Positions 1 through 11,272 of a DNA stretch of 64,000 nucleotides are shown here, piece by piece. Numbering within the stretch: position 1 is the stretch's first letter; each line of letters begins with the position of its first letter. This stretch comes from Diplolepis rosae (Eukaryota; Arthropoda; Insecta; Hymenoptera; Diplolepididae). The notes below the pieces were generated by a model that saw only the letters and a list, made by a program, of their open reading frames with translations, made no database searches and was not told the origin of the DNA. Made by a program: the position numbers and the translations under genes. Where the stretch lies: NCBI GenBank assembly GCA_030998225.1, contig JAPYXD010000680.1, positions 11,284,001-11,348,000 on the forward strand. Direction: 5' to 3'.

Positions 1-795
1 TACCACTTTAGATGTATGAGACGGTGCGTTGTCATGTTGTAGGATAACTTTGCCATGTCTTCGGGCCCATTCCGGCCGTTTTTCGATCAACGCATGATTC
101 AAATTGATAATTTGTTAACGGTAGCAATCCGTATTCACCGTCTCACCAGGTTTTAATAACTCGAAGTACGCCACACCGCACTGGTCCCACCAAACACAGA
201 GCATTGTCTTACGGCCAAAGCGATTTGGCCTTGGAGTCGATGGGTCGACCTCACCAGGTGAAAGCCATGATTTTTTCCGCTTCGGGTTTTCGAAATAAAT
301 CCATTTTTCGTCCCCCGTGACAATTTGATGCAGAAAACATTTCCTTTCGAACCGTTGAAGCAGCATTTCACAAATGGTTTTTCGATTTTCCATTTGTCTA
401 TCGTTCAGTTGGTGTGGTACCCATTTTCCATACTTTTGGATTTGTCCCATGGCTTTTACACGTTGGCAAATTGCTCCTCGGATCACATTTAGTGTTTGTG
501 CCAATTGTTATTGCGATTGGGTTGGGTCTTCAACCAATAACGCCTGCAATTCTTCGTCTTCGAACTTCTTCGCTGCACCAGGATGTTCATTGTCTCTTAA
601 ATCGAAATCTCCACTTTTAAATTGACGAAACCATGTCTCACATATTCTAATCACTGGAGCATGTTCACCATAAGTTTCCACCAGCAATCGATGAGCTTCA
701 ACTGCTTTTTTCTTTTGATGAAATAAGAAAAGCAAACAATGCCGCAAATGCGATTTACTTGAAACGAAACTCGACAAATTCACTGAGGTAAACAA
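1..795 (-). pseudogene. mariner transposase relic (irritans-like), cut by window edge
   Basis: Reads as a Tc1/mariner cut-and-paste transposase. The N-terminal helix-turn-helix part (about 795 down to 508) has HLRHCLLF, KKKAVEAHRLLVETYGEHAP and WFRQFKSGDFDL. The WVPHQL linker motif follows near 415, then TGDEKWIYF (first catalytic Asp) near 315, and HDNAPSHT (second Asp) near 35. The third Asp lies beyond base 1. Two in-frame stops interrupt an otherwise continuous frame, at about 508 and 115. Both are TAA where CAA (Gln) is expected, so each is one C-to-T change. The residues are otherwise well kept, suggesting a fairly young but dead copy. Family knowledge places WVPHEL-type elements in the mariner irritans group; the subgroup is an inference. 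The start at 795 is the first Met and may not be the original one. Confidence 0.9.
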
Positions 796-964
796 CTATG
801 ATGCTATTATTTTGGCAGAATGTAATTGTGTACTTTTGAAGGTTATTGTCCATGGAAAAATATGACATAGATGCCAAATCATAGAAATGTATACATATCT
901 CTAGCGACATCTATGAGTAAACCCGGCAAATTTCAACTAACACCCCTGATAATCACTTTCAAAG

Positions 965-1115
965 CATCCACTAACCTTAGTTTGGGTCTACCTACAGAAG
1001 ATGCTCGAAGTGATGACCCTCGACTTGTTAGCACTTGTTCTTTGTCAAAACCCTATAAAATGTAATCTGATGATGTTAGATATGGCGAACGAGGTGGCCA
1101 AGCTTGAACACAGAG
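965..1115 (-). pseudogene. fragment of a DDE-type (Tc1/mariner-like) transposase
   Basis: On the minus strand, 1115 to about 1056 reads VQAWPPRSPYLTSSDYIL and then a TAG. This resembles the WPPRSPDLTPxDFFLWG block that holds the third catalytic Asp in DDE_3-type transposases. The frame goes on as GFDKEQVLTS, which fits the usual following segment, and then fades. Only about 50 codons remain, with Asp-to-Tyr in the PDLT part and a stop in place of Trp. It lies between the mariner relic and the LINE and is a different transposase from the first: the motif differs and it stands outside that frame. Confidence 0.5.
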
Positions 1116-1161
1116 TTGTTTGTTTCATTGTACATTAGAAGGTAATGCGTGACTAAATGAT

Positions 1162-3645
1162 ATGTCAACAGAAAATGCTTACTTTCTGCCTATAATAACC
1201 TTGAGTGACCACCGGTGCATCGAATTTAGTCTAGAACAAGGGTGTCAAGCGGTGGAAAAGGGTAGGGGCGGCGAAGAAAGGAGCCCCTCCTGGAACACGA
1301 GACGACTGACCAGGGAAAGACTTCGCGAACAACTCGAAGAAACCAGGCTCATCGATGAGCTTGGTTGGGTCTGCCCTGCTGGGTCGTTTGAAGCTGCTGT
1401 GCGCTCGGTGAGGCAGAAGGTGGTCGCGGCTTGTGACTACTCGATGCCTCGCCGTAAGCGCAGGCACACCAAGGGTTCGATGTACTGGTGGAACGACCAG
1501 TTGGCAGCCCTACGTCGAGAATGCCTCGCAGCGCGGCGAAAATTCACTCGTTCAAAGGGGGATGCTACGCTGCACGAGGCATGGAAAGGGGCAAAAACAG
1601 CTTTGAGGCGGGGCATAAAGAAAAGCCGACTTCAATGCTGGAAAGACTTGATCGGTGAGGTCGAGAAGGATCCATGGGGTCTCGCCTTCAAAATAGTCAC
1701 CAAGAGATTGGTGATTAGAAGAAAGACCCCGGGCCTGGATAATCCCGATCGAGTCAAGCACATTGTGCGAAGCTTGTTTCCACACGTGGAGCCGTTCCAA
1801 AGACAGGACCGAAGTTCCTGCGTGGTCCGGCGCGAAGAACTCTTCACTCTCGAAGAACTAAAGAGAGCGGGTGGAAGGCTTAAGGCAAATACAGCGCCGG
1901 GAATCGACGGAGTGCCGAACGAGATCCTCAAAGAGGTGATCAAGCTATACCCGGAGATCCTCCTAGAGGCCTTTAACTCCTGTCTTCGGGATGGGAGGTT
2001 CTTCGTAGATTGGAAGAAGCAGAGGTTGGTCCTGCTGAGGAAGGGCAACAAACTTCTAGGGGTTGCCTCGTCGTACAGACCAATATGTCTATTGGATACG
2101 ATGGGGAAGCTTCTGGAGGAGTTGATTCTACAACGGCTTCAGGCTCTCTTGGTCGGGGAGAACGGTCTCTCGGAGAACCAGTTCGGATTCAGGAAAGGCA
2201 GGTCCACTGTGGACGCTATTCAAGCTGTGGTTAACATCGCCACAAATGCAAGAAAAGGAACTGGTAAACGTAAGGGATTCTGTGCGTTCATCAGCATTGA
2301 CATACACAATGCGTTCAATACCGCGAGATGGAATATCTGCATCGAGGTGATAATGCGGAAAAAGGTTCCAGACTACCCGTTGCGAATGAGCGACAGGTGG
2401 GTGATATACGAGGGCGACAAATGGTCTCTCATAGAAGAGATGACATGTGGAGCCCCTCAAGGGTCGCGGGTGGGTCCACTCGTTTGGAACATCATGTACG
2501 ATGACTTTCTGCGCATGGACCTACCTGCTGGAACGTGCATCGTCGGCTTCGCGGATGACGCACTTGTCGTTTGCACCGCTGACGACGTCGGAATCCTAGA
2601 GCTGAGGATCAATGACAGTTTGTGGCGACTGAAGCGCTGGTTGGATAGAAGAGGCCTTAAAATGGCCCCTGAGAAAACCGAGGCTTTGCTCGTTACGGAC
2701 AGGAGATCCTTCCAATATCCGAGGATCGTTCTCGGAGAGCATGAAGTCGAGTGGAAAACAAGCATTAAGTACCTGGGGGGTGCAGCTGGATCGTAGGCTT
2801 AGCTTTGGCGAACACCAAAAGATCGCAGCTGTCAAAGCCATCCAATGTGGAGCGATCTTGGCCCGGCTTATGCCGTACATTGGTGGACCCAGGGAAGCGA
2901 AAAGAAGACTGGTGGCAAGCGTGGTCCATTCGAAGCTGCTTTATGCAGCTCCGGTCTGGGCCAATGCCTTGCAAAACCATACTATTCAGAAGAAGCTGTT
3001 CTCGGCGCAGAGACTTGTCGCGCTGAGAATAGTTTCGGCATATAGAACTATTTCGACGAGCGCTGTGCTGGTCCTGGCGAGCGTCCCGCCAATAGATTTA
3101 TTGGCGGAGGAAAGGCAGGAAACCTTTCAGCTTCGCAAGGAGCTTACCTGCGTCACCTGCAGGAAATCGCTCGCGCGAAGGAGGCCATCCGCAAGGATGG
3201 AAGGCGCAGACTCGTCGAGAGATGGCAGATGAGATGGCATGGTGGGCAGACAGGGAGATGGACCTACCGCCTGATCCCGGAGCTCGCCACCTGGCTGAAC
3301 AGAAAGCACGGGGAAGTCGGCTTTTACTTGGCGCAAGCGCTCTCGGGCCATGGCTGTTTTAACGCGTACCTGAGGCGCTTTAAGAAGAGAGACGAGGAGA
3401 CGTGTTGCTACTGCGATTCCCCGGTGGATAACGCGGAGCACGCACTCTTTGTCTGCGCAAAATGGGGTGTGGCTATGGAGGTCCTCGGTCAGGCGGTGGG
3501 TTCCGAACTTACTCCTGACACGATGGTCCCCCTCATGCTCCAGTCTGAACGGTTCTGGACGCTCATCGAGTCATTCGTCACACTTGTGATTAAGACGAGA
3601 GAACTTGTTGGGCGTCGAGAGCGAAACAACGGGGAGGGCCAGTAG
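1162..3645 (+). pseudogene. R1-clade LINE polyprotein: reverse transcriptase, two frameshifts
   Basis: Would copy the element's RNA into DNA at a nicked target. Visible parts: LSDHRCIEF (end of the APE-type endonuclease); TAPGIDGVPNEILKE, YRPICLLDTMGKLLE and SENQFGFRKGRSTVDAI (fingers); FISIDIHNAFN with the catalytic Asp near codon 380; GAPQGSRVGPLVWN (motif B); FADD near codons 463-466; and YLG...LDRR (motif E). The C-terminal end has CCYCDSPVDNAEHALFVC, a C-x2-C-x8-H-x4-C knuckle typical of R1-type proteins. One extra G in the run 2775-2780 shifts the frame at YLG, and one missing base near 3140 restores it, so the frames run 1-2-1 and end at TAG 3643-3645. The first Met at 1162 is not the native start. 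The catalytic residues are intact, but this copy cannot make a full protein. Confidence 0.88.
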
Positions 3646-4015
3646 AAATCGCATCGGGACCTGCACCCGCGGTCCTGCGTCTCGGGTTGACTTGACTCTC
3701 CGCGTCGTTCGGGGGAGGAATCTGTTTGTTTCTCCCCCGGGTGGCGCGGCTAGTCGGTTACCCTAGTGGGCGTGTGGCCGCGGATGGAAGGTCCGAGCGA
3801 ACGGATGACGGAAGAGTCGTACGTGACTTTAATGGAACCAACCACCCGTGAAGTTTAAAGCCGAAAAGCGGTACCGCGGGTGGTGTATTGGTTCGAGAGA
3901 GGGGGTTTTTTGGTTTTAACAGGTATGCCTAGACCCGTCCTAGGAGAGTCCTGTACAACGTCTATAAAAGATTATGCCATTTTTCCTCCTCACCAAAAAA
4001 AAAAAAAAAAAAAAA
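3646..4015 (+). other. LINE 3' UTR and poly(A) tail
   Basis: A GC-rich untranslated end follows the stop codon. It holds complementary stretches that could fold (gggggaggaat and tctcccccggg, 3711-3740), then the terminal block GAGTCCTGTACAACG...CCTCCTCACC, then 21 A. The last 49 bases recur almost unchanged at 19177-19225, which identifies them as the true 3' end of the family. Confidence 0.8.
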
Positions 4016-4342
4016 TGGAAAATTTATAAAATATTTTTTCTCAGTTATGTAATCTTATTATGTAGTTTTATTGAGGTATGTGAATCGAACTGATAACCAC
4101 GCTATCTCACTAAGTTCTTATAGAGTGAGGTTATGTTTCATGTCATATCAAGCACTTTGACCTAAGTACGCCTCTGAAACGACCGGAAATTATGTTTGCG
4201 ACACGAACGAGGTTCCACTGTACTTTTTACACAACTATAACTTATTTTATAATCAACTTTTAGCGATTTCTCTCAGTGCACTTTAATACATAAAATTATT
4301 TAAAAAATGCATTTTTCAAAATTTCTGACTGAGTATGTCTCC

Positions 4343-5583
4343 TTAAGGGGCACAACTAGTTTGAAATTTTGAAAATTTCGATTTTTTTTATACATTTTTT
4401 AACAGCCCAGCAGGAGCTTTTCGAAGAAGAGGAAGTTGAATTGTATGGACCTGGAATAGCAGATTAGCTTTAGGCATGATACTTAAAAATTTATAACAAT
4501 GAAATCAGTACTTTTATCTTCAAACGCGTTTTTCTCAAAACTACATTTTTCAAATTTGCTGCAGCTGTAACTCGATAACAAATCATCCGATCGACTTGCG
4601 TCTTTTTTCAGCTTATTGTGTATTTGTTTTTCCATACAATGACCCTCCGGTTTTATGATTGGATTAAAAATATAATTTATGTACCACCGGCGCGCAGACT
4701 CGTTTTTTCGCTACAGTTAACAGTAGCGCAATGTAGTATATTGCGCTACAGAGGAATGAAATGTAAAAATTGAACTGAGCATGCGCCTATAGCCATGCAA
4801 CGGAGCACAATCTTCTTCTTCTTCGTACAGCGTTAGCACCTTACTGGCAAAGCCTTGTACATTTGAACTGCGCATGCGTCTATTAAAATCCATTACTACT
4901 ACACAAGATCGATAAAATCAAAATCGCCGGGACTAGTCGTGACATATCAAGTGTAATGACTAGCGCCGCAAACAACTACAATACTAGATTAGATTCGAGT
5001 GTACGCATAAAAACTCGTATACGCACCGTAGTCACATAAAATAGAATACGTGCCAATGCACACAATTGAGGAAATTACGAGACTTGCGACAATGCTCGCA
5101 GGACTGATCGCGCTTCGGCTTCGATCTCCTGCGAGCATTGTCGCTCGTCACGCAATAACCCTCATTGTGCGCCTAGGCACGTAATATACTATTTGCCACG
5201 CCAAAAAACATCAGATCTTTGAGCAAAATTTTAATTTTTTTTTCAAAACTCCGCTATTTTCTTGCATTAAAATTTTTTTTTACAATCGAGGGTCATTGTA
5301 TAGGGAATATATTCCAGTTTAATTAAATTTTCGGTTTTTTTTATTTCAGGTACTGTGAAGGCGACAATCACTGCAGAAGTAGCGGATCTTTTTTTTTGAA
5401 GACTCAGGAGATGGTGGATAACTTGCTGAAAATCGAATATTTTCATTTGAAAACATTACTGTGTATTCATTATTTATCCTCAAATATATCTGCAAAATTT
5501 TAAAACATTCAATGCAATACTTTTTTTTTAAATTCACAAAAATCACCTGTTTTTCAGGCGGTCAAACTAGTTGTGTCCATTAA
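4343..5583. mobile_element. TTAA-flanked element with GGGGCACAACTAGTTTGA tips
   Basis: TTAA at 4343-4346 is followed by GGGGCACAACTAGTTTGA. The right end is the inverted form, TCAAACTAGTTGTGTCC, then TTAA at 5580-5583. TTAA target duplication is the hallmark of piggyBac-type transposition; no transposase is present. The motif ACGCGTTTTTCTCAAAACTA at about 4525 is shared with three other TTAA elements in the window. A foldback repeat (4678-5193) has inserted into it. It shares its right TTAA with the next element. Confidence 0.75.
4678..5193. repeat. dispersed foldback repeat, copy 1
   Basis: Nearly the same sequence recurs at 58615-59160. Both contain ACCGGCGCGCA, a small hairpin around GTAGCGCAATGTAGTA, a unique middle, and a terminal inverted repeat of about 60 bp (5042-5103 against 5127-5190) whose inner stem is GCGACAATGCTCGCAGGA. 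No coding frame. The superfamily is not recognised. Confidence 0.8.
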
Positions 5584-5909
5584 GGCTATGGATCAATAAA
5601 ATCAGTTTCCCCCAAAAATTTTTCCACAATAATGAATTTTTTTAGCTGAAACTAGGAAATAATAAAGGACATATTAGCGAATCGCTGTAGGCTTTAATTA
5701 GTTTTAAACAATTAAAAAAATAATAATTTCTGTTTTAGCGAAACTAACATTTATTTAATAATTAGTGACTAATTAAAGTTTACATCCTTCCGCTAATATG
5801 TCCTTTATTATGACCTAAAGTTTCAGCTAAAAAAATTCATTATTGTGGAAAAATCTTGGGGGAAACTGAGTTTATTGATTTAGTCAGCGGTACTTGTTAA
5901 TCTATGGCC
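5584..5909. mobile_element. palindromic TTAA element (GGCTATGGATCAA tips)
   Basis: 326 bp between TTAA 5580-5583 (shared with the previous element) and TTAA 5910-5913. The arms are about 150 bp: TCAGTTTCCCCCAA, TTCCACAATAATGAATTTTT, TAGCTGAAAC and AATAAAGGACATATTAGCG occur on both sides in inverse order. The right half of another copy ends at TTAA 15152-15155. Confidence 0.75.
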
Positions 5910-5913
5910 TTAA

Positions 5914-8364
5914 TTAAATTTGATAAGTTTTCTGCATTAAGTAACGCATAAATAACGCATAACGTAAGCTATTATATATGACGCTGATGATTAATATTAA
6001 TTTGGAGTATAAATTGTGTAAATTCTGTAAATTGTGTGCTCAGGATCTTTGAATAAATATATTTGGATCTGCGCAATAAAATTTTAAAGAACTAACCTAA
6101 TGTTATTGAGATGAGCCTAGCTCGGAAGGCGGATTGGATTTTCAACAAGGAATTGAAATGCCGCCCCTTTCATGAAATTTAGGGCTTCTCCTTCTTTCAT
6201 TGAAAAATGCCCTGCTTTGCAAATTGAATCCCACTTTAAACTTTGCCTTAATGTACAATATGCTAATTGAATGTTAATCAAATTAGCGGTCGCTTTTTCC
6301 TTAGTTTTACTTTTTAGATTGACTTTCTGAAAATGTTTGTTCGATTGGCGTTGTCTCCTAATGAATATTAATTTTGGCTTTAATTAAATCTGGTAAAGGA
6401 GAGAAAGAATGAAAAAAGAAGAGAGCTGGAGAGTAAAATCTAGAAGTGGACGGAGTGAGAAAAGAAATATGGAGTTAGAGAGGCATTTCTTGATTTATTT
6501 GATTAACACGACGACCAGTAATTGCAATTTTTTGATTTCATAAATTTATCTTTTTCGAGGAGATTTACACTTTTTACTAAAATGATTAAATTTCTCGAAA
6601 CTACAAAGAATATTACATTTCACGTTTTTAAATTTCTAATTATCTGAGCTTCAAATTTCTTTAATTGCTGCCTTAAGTTCTATTTTCCAATCTTCTGAAA
6701 AAATTTGGAATCAAGAAAATAAAATTTTCATGAAACAGAAGTTTTAAATGCCATTTGAAAGTCGAGATGTTATTAAATCTTTATTATTCCAATTCTTGAA
6801 ATTTCATCTAATTTTTTCAAAGGTTTTATTAATTTTAGGTAACTATTCTTATTTTTACGATTTTGAACTATATTGAATTTGACGAATTTCAAAAGTTTTT
6901 TGAAGAACTAAAAAGAAGAGATTATAAGAAAATTAAACACATTTGGAAACTTTGATCCAATTACGTATTTTTTAAAGATTTTTGAAAATTTGGTAATATT
7001 TTTGAGTATGGTGAACACTTTTTTGATAATACGCGTCATTTAGTCACTGCAAGGTTTAGAAAATTTAAGGAATTTCTAAATATCACCATGTATTAGAACC
7101 AAGAAACATGATTTCGATCAATTTTATTAATTTCTTGTAGATTTTAAATGATTTTTAACCTTTGACTCTATCATTTTGAATGAAGAAAATAATCTGAGTC
7201 CACACGAATATAAATTTGGTTTATTTGACGTAATAACATTTGAAACGTTCTTAAAAAACATTTAAATTTTCTAAAAGTAGAAACTATCAAATTTACCAAT
7301 TTTTTAATCCTTAATTTCAAAAGGATTTAATTAACTCGTAATTTTAAATGTACAACTTTTAAATTTCAGAATATAAAAATGGAGTAGGTATAGAATATTT
7401 TTTAATGGCCTATATTTTCAAGACATTTTTAAAAAATATCTGAATTTTTCAGAAGTTTCCTTGAATTTTCATCTTAGACAATCTACTCCTGTAGTCTTCG
7501 TCTGTTATCATTAAAGCCACGTTGAGCATAAGTTATTTGAAGTTTATCTGCAGTAACTCGCTTTATCCATACCGCGGTGCTTTTTTGGTTACAAGCCTCC
7601 ATGTCTCAAAGTTCTTATTTATTCATTCGGGAAAGCTCTTAGGCATCTTATTCGTTTTATGTTGGGTAATAATATTCTTTGATCCCACAATTCTGAAAAT
7701 TTCCACATTTTGAAGATTAACATTTGTAAATCGTGAACAATTTTTTTCTAATAAAAATAACGCTTATAACGATATTGTGGCTCAAAATTATGACATAACC
7801 TTCCATACAATTTTTTTATGTTTAGTACCTTTATTTAGAATGGTTTTGGGGATTTCTTACAATTCCAGATCCTTTATGTATTTTTAAACTAAAAATGTTG
7901 AGTTTTTTGGTCATTTTTTTCACATTTTTTAACATTGAATAACTTTTTTGTTTTTTAAGCAATTATCATGATTCGTTTTTATTATGTCCCTTACAATGTG
8001 TAGCAACGTTTTTGGGTATGGAAAATAAGGTAACATGACTGGAAAAAAGTTGCAAATGAAATAAAATAAAAAAATAAATAAAAATATCTCAAAATATCCA
8101 AGAGAGACCGTATTGCATCAAACGAAATATAAAACCTAACCTCAAACTTTCGTGCATCTAACTTATGAGAAAGTTGGCAGGCCTGCTCCAATCTCTTTTT
8201 CTGGTACTTCTGCGCATGCGCGAGTTATCTCATTTTCATATGTGTGAATCCATATTAAATTTTCATCATTTTAGAGTAAGGTAACCGATATGATTGAAAC
8301 TTTGTGGGATTTATTGTACATATATAAATTTTATATATAAAATTTGTAAAATACATTTTTTTTC
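5914..8364. other. AT-rich intergenic stretch, no gene seen
   Basis: Very AT-rich with stops in all frames. A small less AT-rich pocket at about 6110-6200 has no reading frame that I recognise. No tRNA fold or terminal repeats seen. Confidence 0.5.
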
Positions 8365-8497
8365 TATGTTTCAAATGTTTTTTTTATAGAAAATAATTTT
8401 TTCTCTTTCAAATGATCCTTTCAATAATAATATTGCTATTCTTGAAAGAAAATCATGTATTTTTGCCTGATGCCTAATTTTTCGTAACTGAACTGCC
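8365..8497. repeat. half copy of the GGTAGTTCATCC palindromic TTAA family
   Basis: Matches the right arm of the intact copy at 54136-54533: AATAATATTGCTATTCTTGA, then TTTTTGCCTGATGCCTAATT, then AACTGCC followed by TTAA. The left arm is absent. It abuts the TTAA of the next element at 8498-8501. Confidence 0.65.
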
Positions 8498-10563
8498 TTA
8501 AGGGGGTGTTCACACCGAACGTTTTCAGAAAATCTATTTTTTTTTCTTAATTTTTTCAAGGATTAGGGATCTAAGAACGATTCAAAGATGTACGACTTGT
8601 TTCACTATGGCAAATACGTCAAGAAAGTTAAAATCAATTTGTCGCTTTTTTCCATTTGAAACTTTACGCGTTTTTCTCAAAACTACTTTTTCCAAACTGC
8701 ACTGAGAGAAAAAATAATGTCACCGCAACAAAATAGTTTTGTTAAACAGATTTTGTTGTCAATACTAAAATTTGGTTGGCATTACAAAAAGAATGGTTAA
8801 TGTTACCAAAAAATGTATTTGGTTCGAACAAATAATTTGATTGAATGCCTTGGTTAAACCACCTAAATAATTTGGTTGTCCCGACAAAATGTATTACCAC
8901 TCATGTGTATTGTTTTGTTTATATCAGTATTTCGTTTGCGTCGCACGCAACCGGCACATCATCCTATCTTTCCTCTTCATAAAATATGTTATGAGAGTTA
9001 AACTAGGGCTTAAGGTGGCGCTAGTATTAATTATGTTCTGCTAGACCACATAATGCACAGAAAAAATACGAAAAAGTGGCAAATTAATCTCTAAACAAAC
9101 CATGTTACAGAGTAAAAATTATTTTAAACTAGTAGTTAAACTATTTTCATATTATTGTGTTATTTTCCATGTGTTACGTGCTTTGACAGTGCAAAGTTAC
9201 TACTAGCGACACCTGAACTCTGGTGACATATTTCAATTCCTCGATACACAGGTCTGGTCACGCGGCTCTTTTGTTTGATTCGATGTAGCAAACTTTACCG
9301 AGAAACCACATGTCTTCATTTTCGCCGTTCACCGAAATTTAATTTAGTCGAATTCGCGACTTCATATTTATTGATGTCTGACTTAAAAATGCAGCAGCTC
9401 TAGAAGGAATGGGGCTTACCAGGCCTGATAAATACCTTCAAAGGTAAATCTAACCCTAATCTAACCCTAATAGTGCATTTAATCAAAAATATTCATTTTT
9501 CACCTTTATTTTGGGATTAAAATCAATATGGCAGAGTCTTGCAAAGTGATTGTTAAAAATCTTACCAGAAAGTGTTCAGAAAATTTTAACAATGTAAATA
9601 ATGATACGTGTAGTTGACTTTTTTTTTACTTTTATGATTTGTAGATTCGAATAACCTCGGAAATTCATATTTCTCTTTCCGTGCATAGAAATATGTTTTA
9701 TCTGTGCAAAAAATATTGCTAATTTAACAAAATTATGAATTTCCTTCAACAAAACGATTTTTTTCTACTAAAAAAAAGTATGCTCTCCTAACAAAATAAT
9801 TTTGCTCTTTCAAAAAAATAATTCTTTTCTTGGAACAAAATAATTTTGTTGAATCAACAATAAGTTTTGTCATACTAACAAAACACTTTTGTTATCACTA
9901 CAAAATTATTTGGTTGAGTGAAACTAAAAATTCAACAAAAAAATTTTGTTGGTCCAACAAAACATTTTGTCAGCTGTATATCAAACAAATTATTTTGTTG
10001 CGACAACCAAATTTTTGTTGGCACTACCAAACTGTTTTCTCAGTGTGGTTCCCACGATTTCTAAGAAACTAGTTGACGGATTTTGATAAACTTTTTTTTT
10101 AATGTGTCGAAATGTACTCGGTATCGTCTGACGGACGTTTTTCCCCCTATTGTTTATAACAAATCTTTAATGAATTTTGAAAGATGAAAACAAGGTGAAA
10201 AAAAAACGATATTTTTTTCTATAGCCCGCCATTTTGAAAATTGTTATGATAAAACAAAAGCCTCCGTCAGACGATAACTACACTACCATAGATTGAGAAA
10301 AACATTTACTCTTGTGTTTCAGACCAGCCATTATTGAGATTTGGTGGGAACCATCAACCAACTTTTTTTGGAAGGCCTATGTTCGCAAGGGTGCAGTGGC
10401 CAAACCGTGCAAATTTTTTCATACAAGTTTTCTGAATTTTGTAGTCTAAGCGTTAATAAAACTTTTAAAAGAAACCGCATTAAAAAGTCAATTTTGGTTT
10501 TCTCACAGTAAAATTCCAAAAAACGCTTTGAAATACGGCAAATTCATGAGAACACCCCCTTAA
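8498..10563. mobile_element. TTAA element with GGGGGTGTTC tips, carrying a nested insertion
   Basis: TTAA 8498-8501 then GGGGGTGTTCACACC; the right end GAACACCCCC is followed by TTAA 10560-10563. Without the nested CACTGAG element (8700-10045) it is about 710 bp. Its body matches that of the element at 47803-52301 in inverse orientation (for example the gcaagggtgcagtgg, aaacgctttg and acaaatctttaatgaat neighbourhoods), although the outer tips differ. The ACGCGTTTTTCTCAAAACTA motif lies at about 8668. Confidence 0.75.
8700..10045. mobile_element. CACTGAG-ended element filled with CAACAAAATTTTGTTG words
   Basis: Left end CACTGAGAGAAAA, right end TTTTCTCAGTG. A TG dinucleotide flanks each side, consistent with a 2 bp duplication inside the TTAA element. 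Both outer thirds are degenerate direct and inverted copies of an AACAAAAT / ATTTTGTT word; the middle (about 8930-9650) is less repetitive and holds ctaaccctaat repeats near 9450. The 80-codon frame at 9830-10072 is an artefact of the words. No transposase. Confidence 0.7.
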
Positions 10564-11272
10564 GGGGGTCTCCTCATCAGTCAGCTTCAAAAAATCGATT
10601 TTTTTTTGTTGCTTCAATCGTTAGAATTATTATCTAAGAATATTCTTGCAAAGTTTCAAAGTCAAAGTCAAAGTAGTTTATGAGTTACAGTACCAAGAAT
10701 TTGATTTTTTTCCTTCGAAAAACTTTAAAGCCCATTTTATGAAAACCATGTTTTTTGAAATTCCGTGCACGATTACAAAAAAATTATAAAAGCCAAGTAT
10801 ACAAGTAAAACACTGTTTTTTAGATAATTTAATTGTGCACAGACTGAGTTAAAAAAATGTATTAAAAAATCTCTTTTTACAATGTTATTATCGCACTTAC
10901 TGCTAAAAAAAGGCCGAAAAATCGAGTACTTTATTAAAAAATGACTAAAATATTCAAATTTCAACTTTCAATCACCATAATAGACTATACTGTGCAGAAA
11001 AACCTTCCGAATAAGGAAGTATTTTAATTTTTTGTTTCAGGTAAAAATTACGGGCTGAATTTTTCACGGAGTTTGAGTTGCTCGCGGCGAGCTGCTGCGC
11101 GAGATGTTTATAAATTTTATTTATTTTAACATTCAAAAAACTTTTTATTGTTGAATAAATATATGTTCAATGATACGCAAAATATCATTTGTTTCTCTTG
11201 CTGTTTTTATGTTTTAAAAAAATCCTAAAAAACCACCTTTTTTATGAGCCACTGATGAGGAGACCCCCTTAA
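10560..11272. mobile_element. TTAA element with GGGGGTCTCCTCATCAG tips
   Basis: Body 10564-11268 (705 bp). The left TIR GGGGGTCTCCTCATCAG matches the right CTGATGAGGAGACCCCC over 17 bp (one base differs). Both flanking TTAA sites are shared with neighbouring TTAA elements. The subterminal box CAAAAAATCGATTTTTTTTT lies at about 10588. Confidence 0.8.

Larger units (their letters stand above)
1162..4015 (+). mobile_element. 5'-truncated R1-clade non-LTR retrotransposon (LINE)
   Basis: This unit holds the last residues of an endonuclease domain, a full reverse transcriptase, a C-terminal CCHC region, a GC-rich 3' UTR (3646-3994) and a run of 21 A (3995-4015). ORF1 and nearly all of the endonuclease are missing, as expected of 5'-truncated target-primed insertions. 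The flank after the poly(A) is AT-rich and is not 28S rDNA, so this copy is not in the R1 target site. The true 5' junction is uncertain; recognisable homology starts at LSDHRCIEF near 1200. GC content is far above that of the surroundings. A 49 bp tail of the same element lies at 19177-19252. Confidence 0.88.

Noticed and set aside
374..625. Plus-strand frames opposite the mariner relic
   Set aside because: Shadows of the minus-strand transposase, which has clear family motifs.
1231..3441. Minus-strand frames of up to 139 codons opposite the LINE
   Set aside because: Shadows of the reverse transcriptase; openness comes from GC-rich coding composition.
3711..3740. Terminator-like GC hairpin after the LINE ORF
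   Set aside because: Bacterial terminator logic does not apply; it is part of the LINE 3' UTR.
4085..4130. tRNA-like B box on the minus strand (gttcgattc)
   Set aside because: A and B box-like strings are present but no acceptor or anticodon stem could be drawn.
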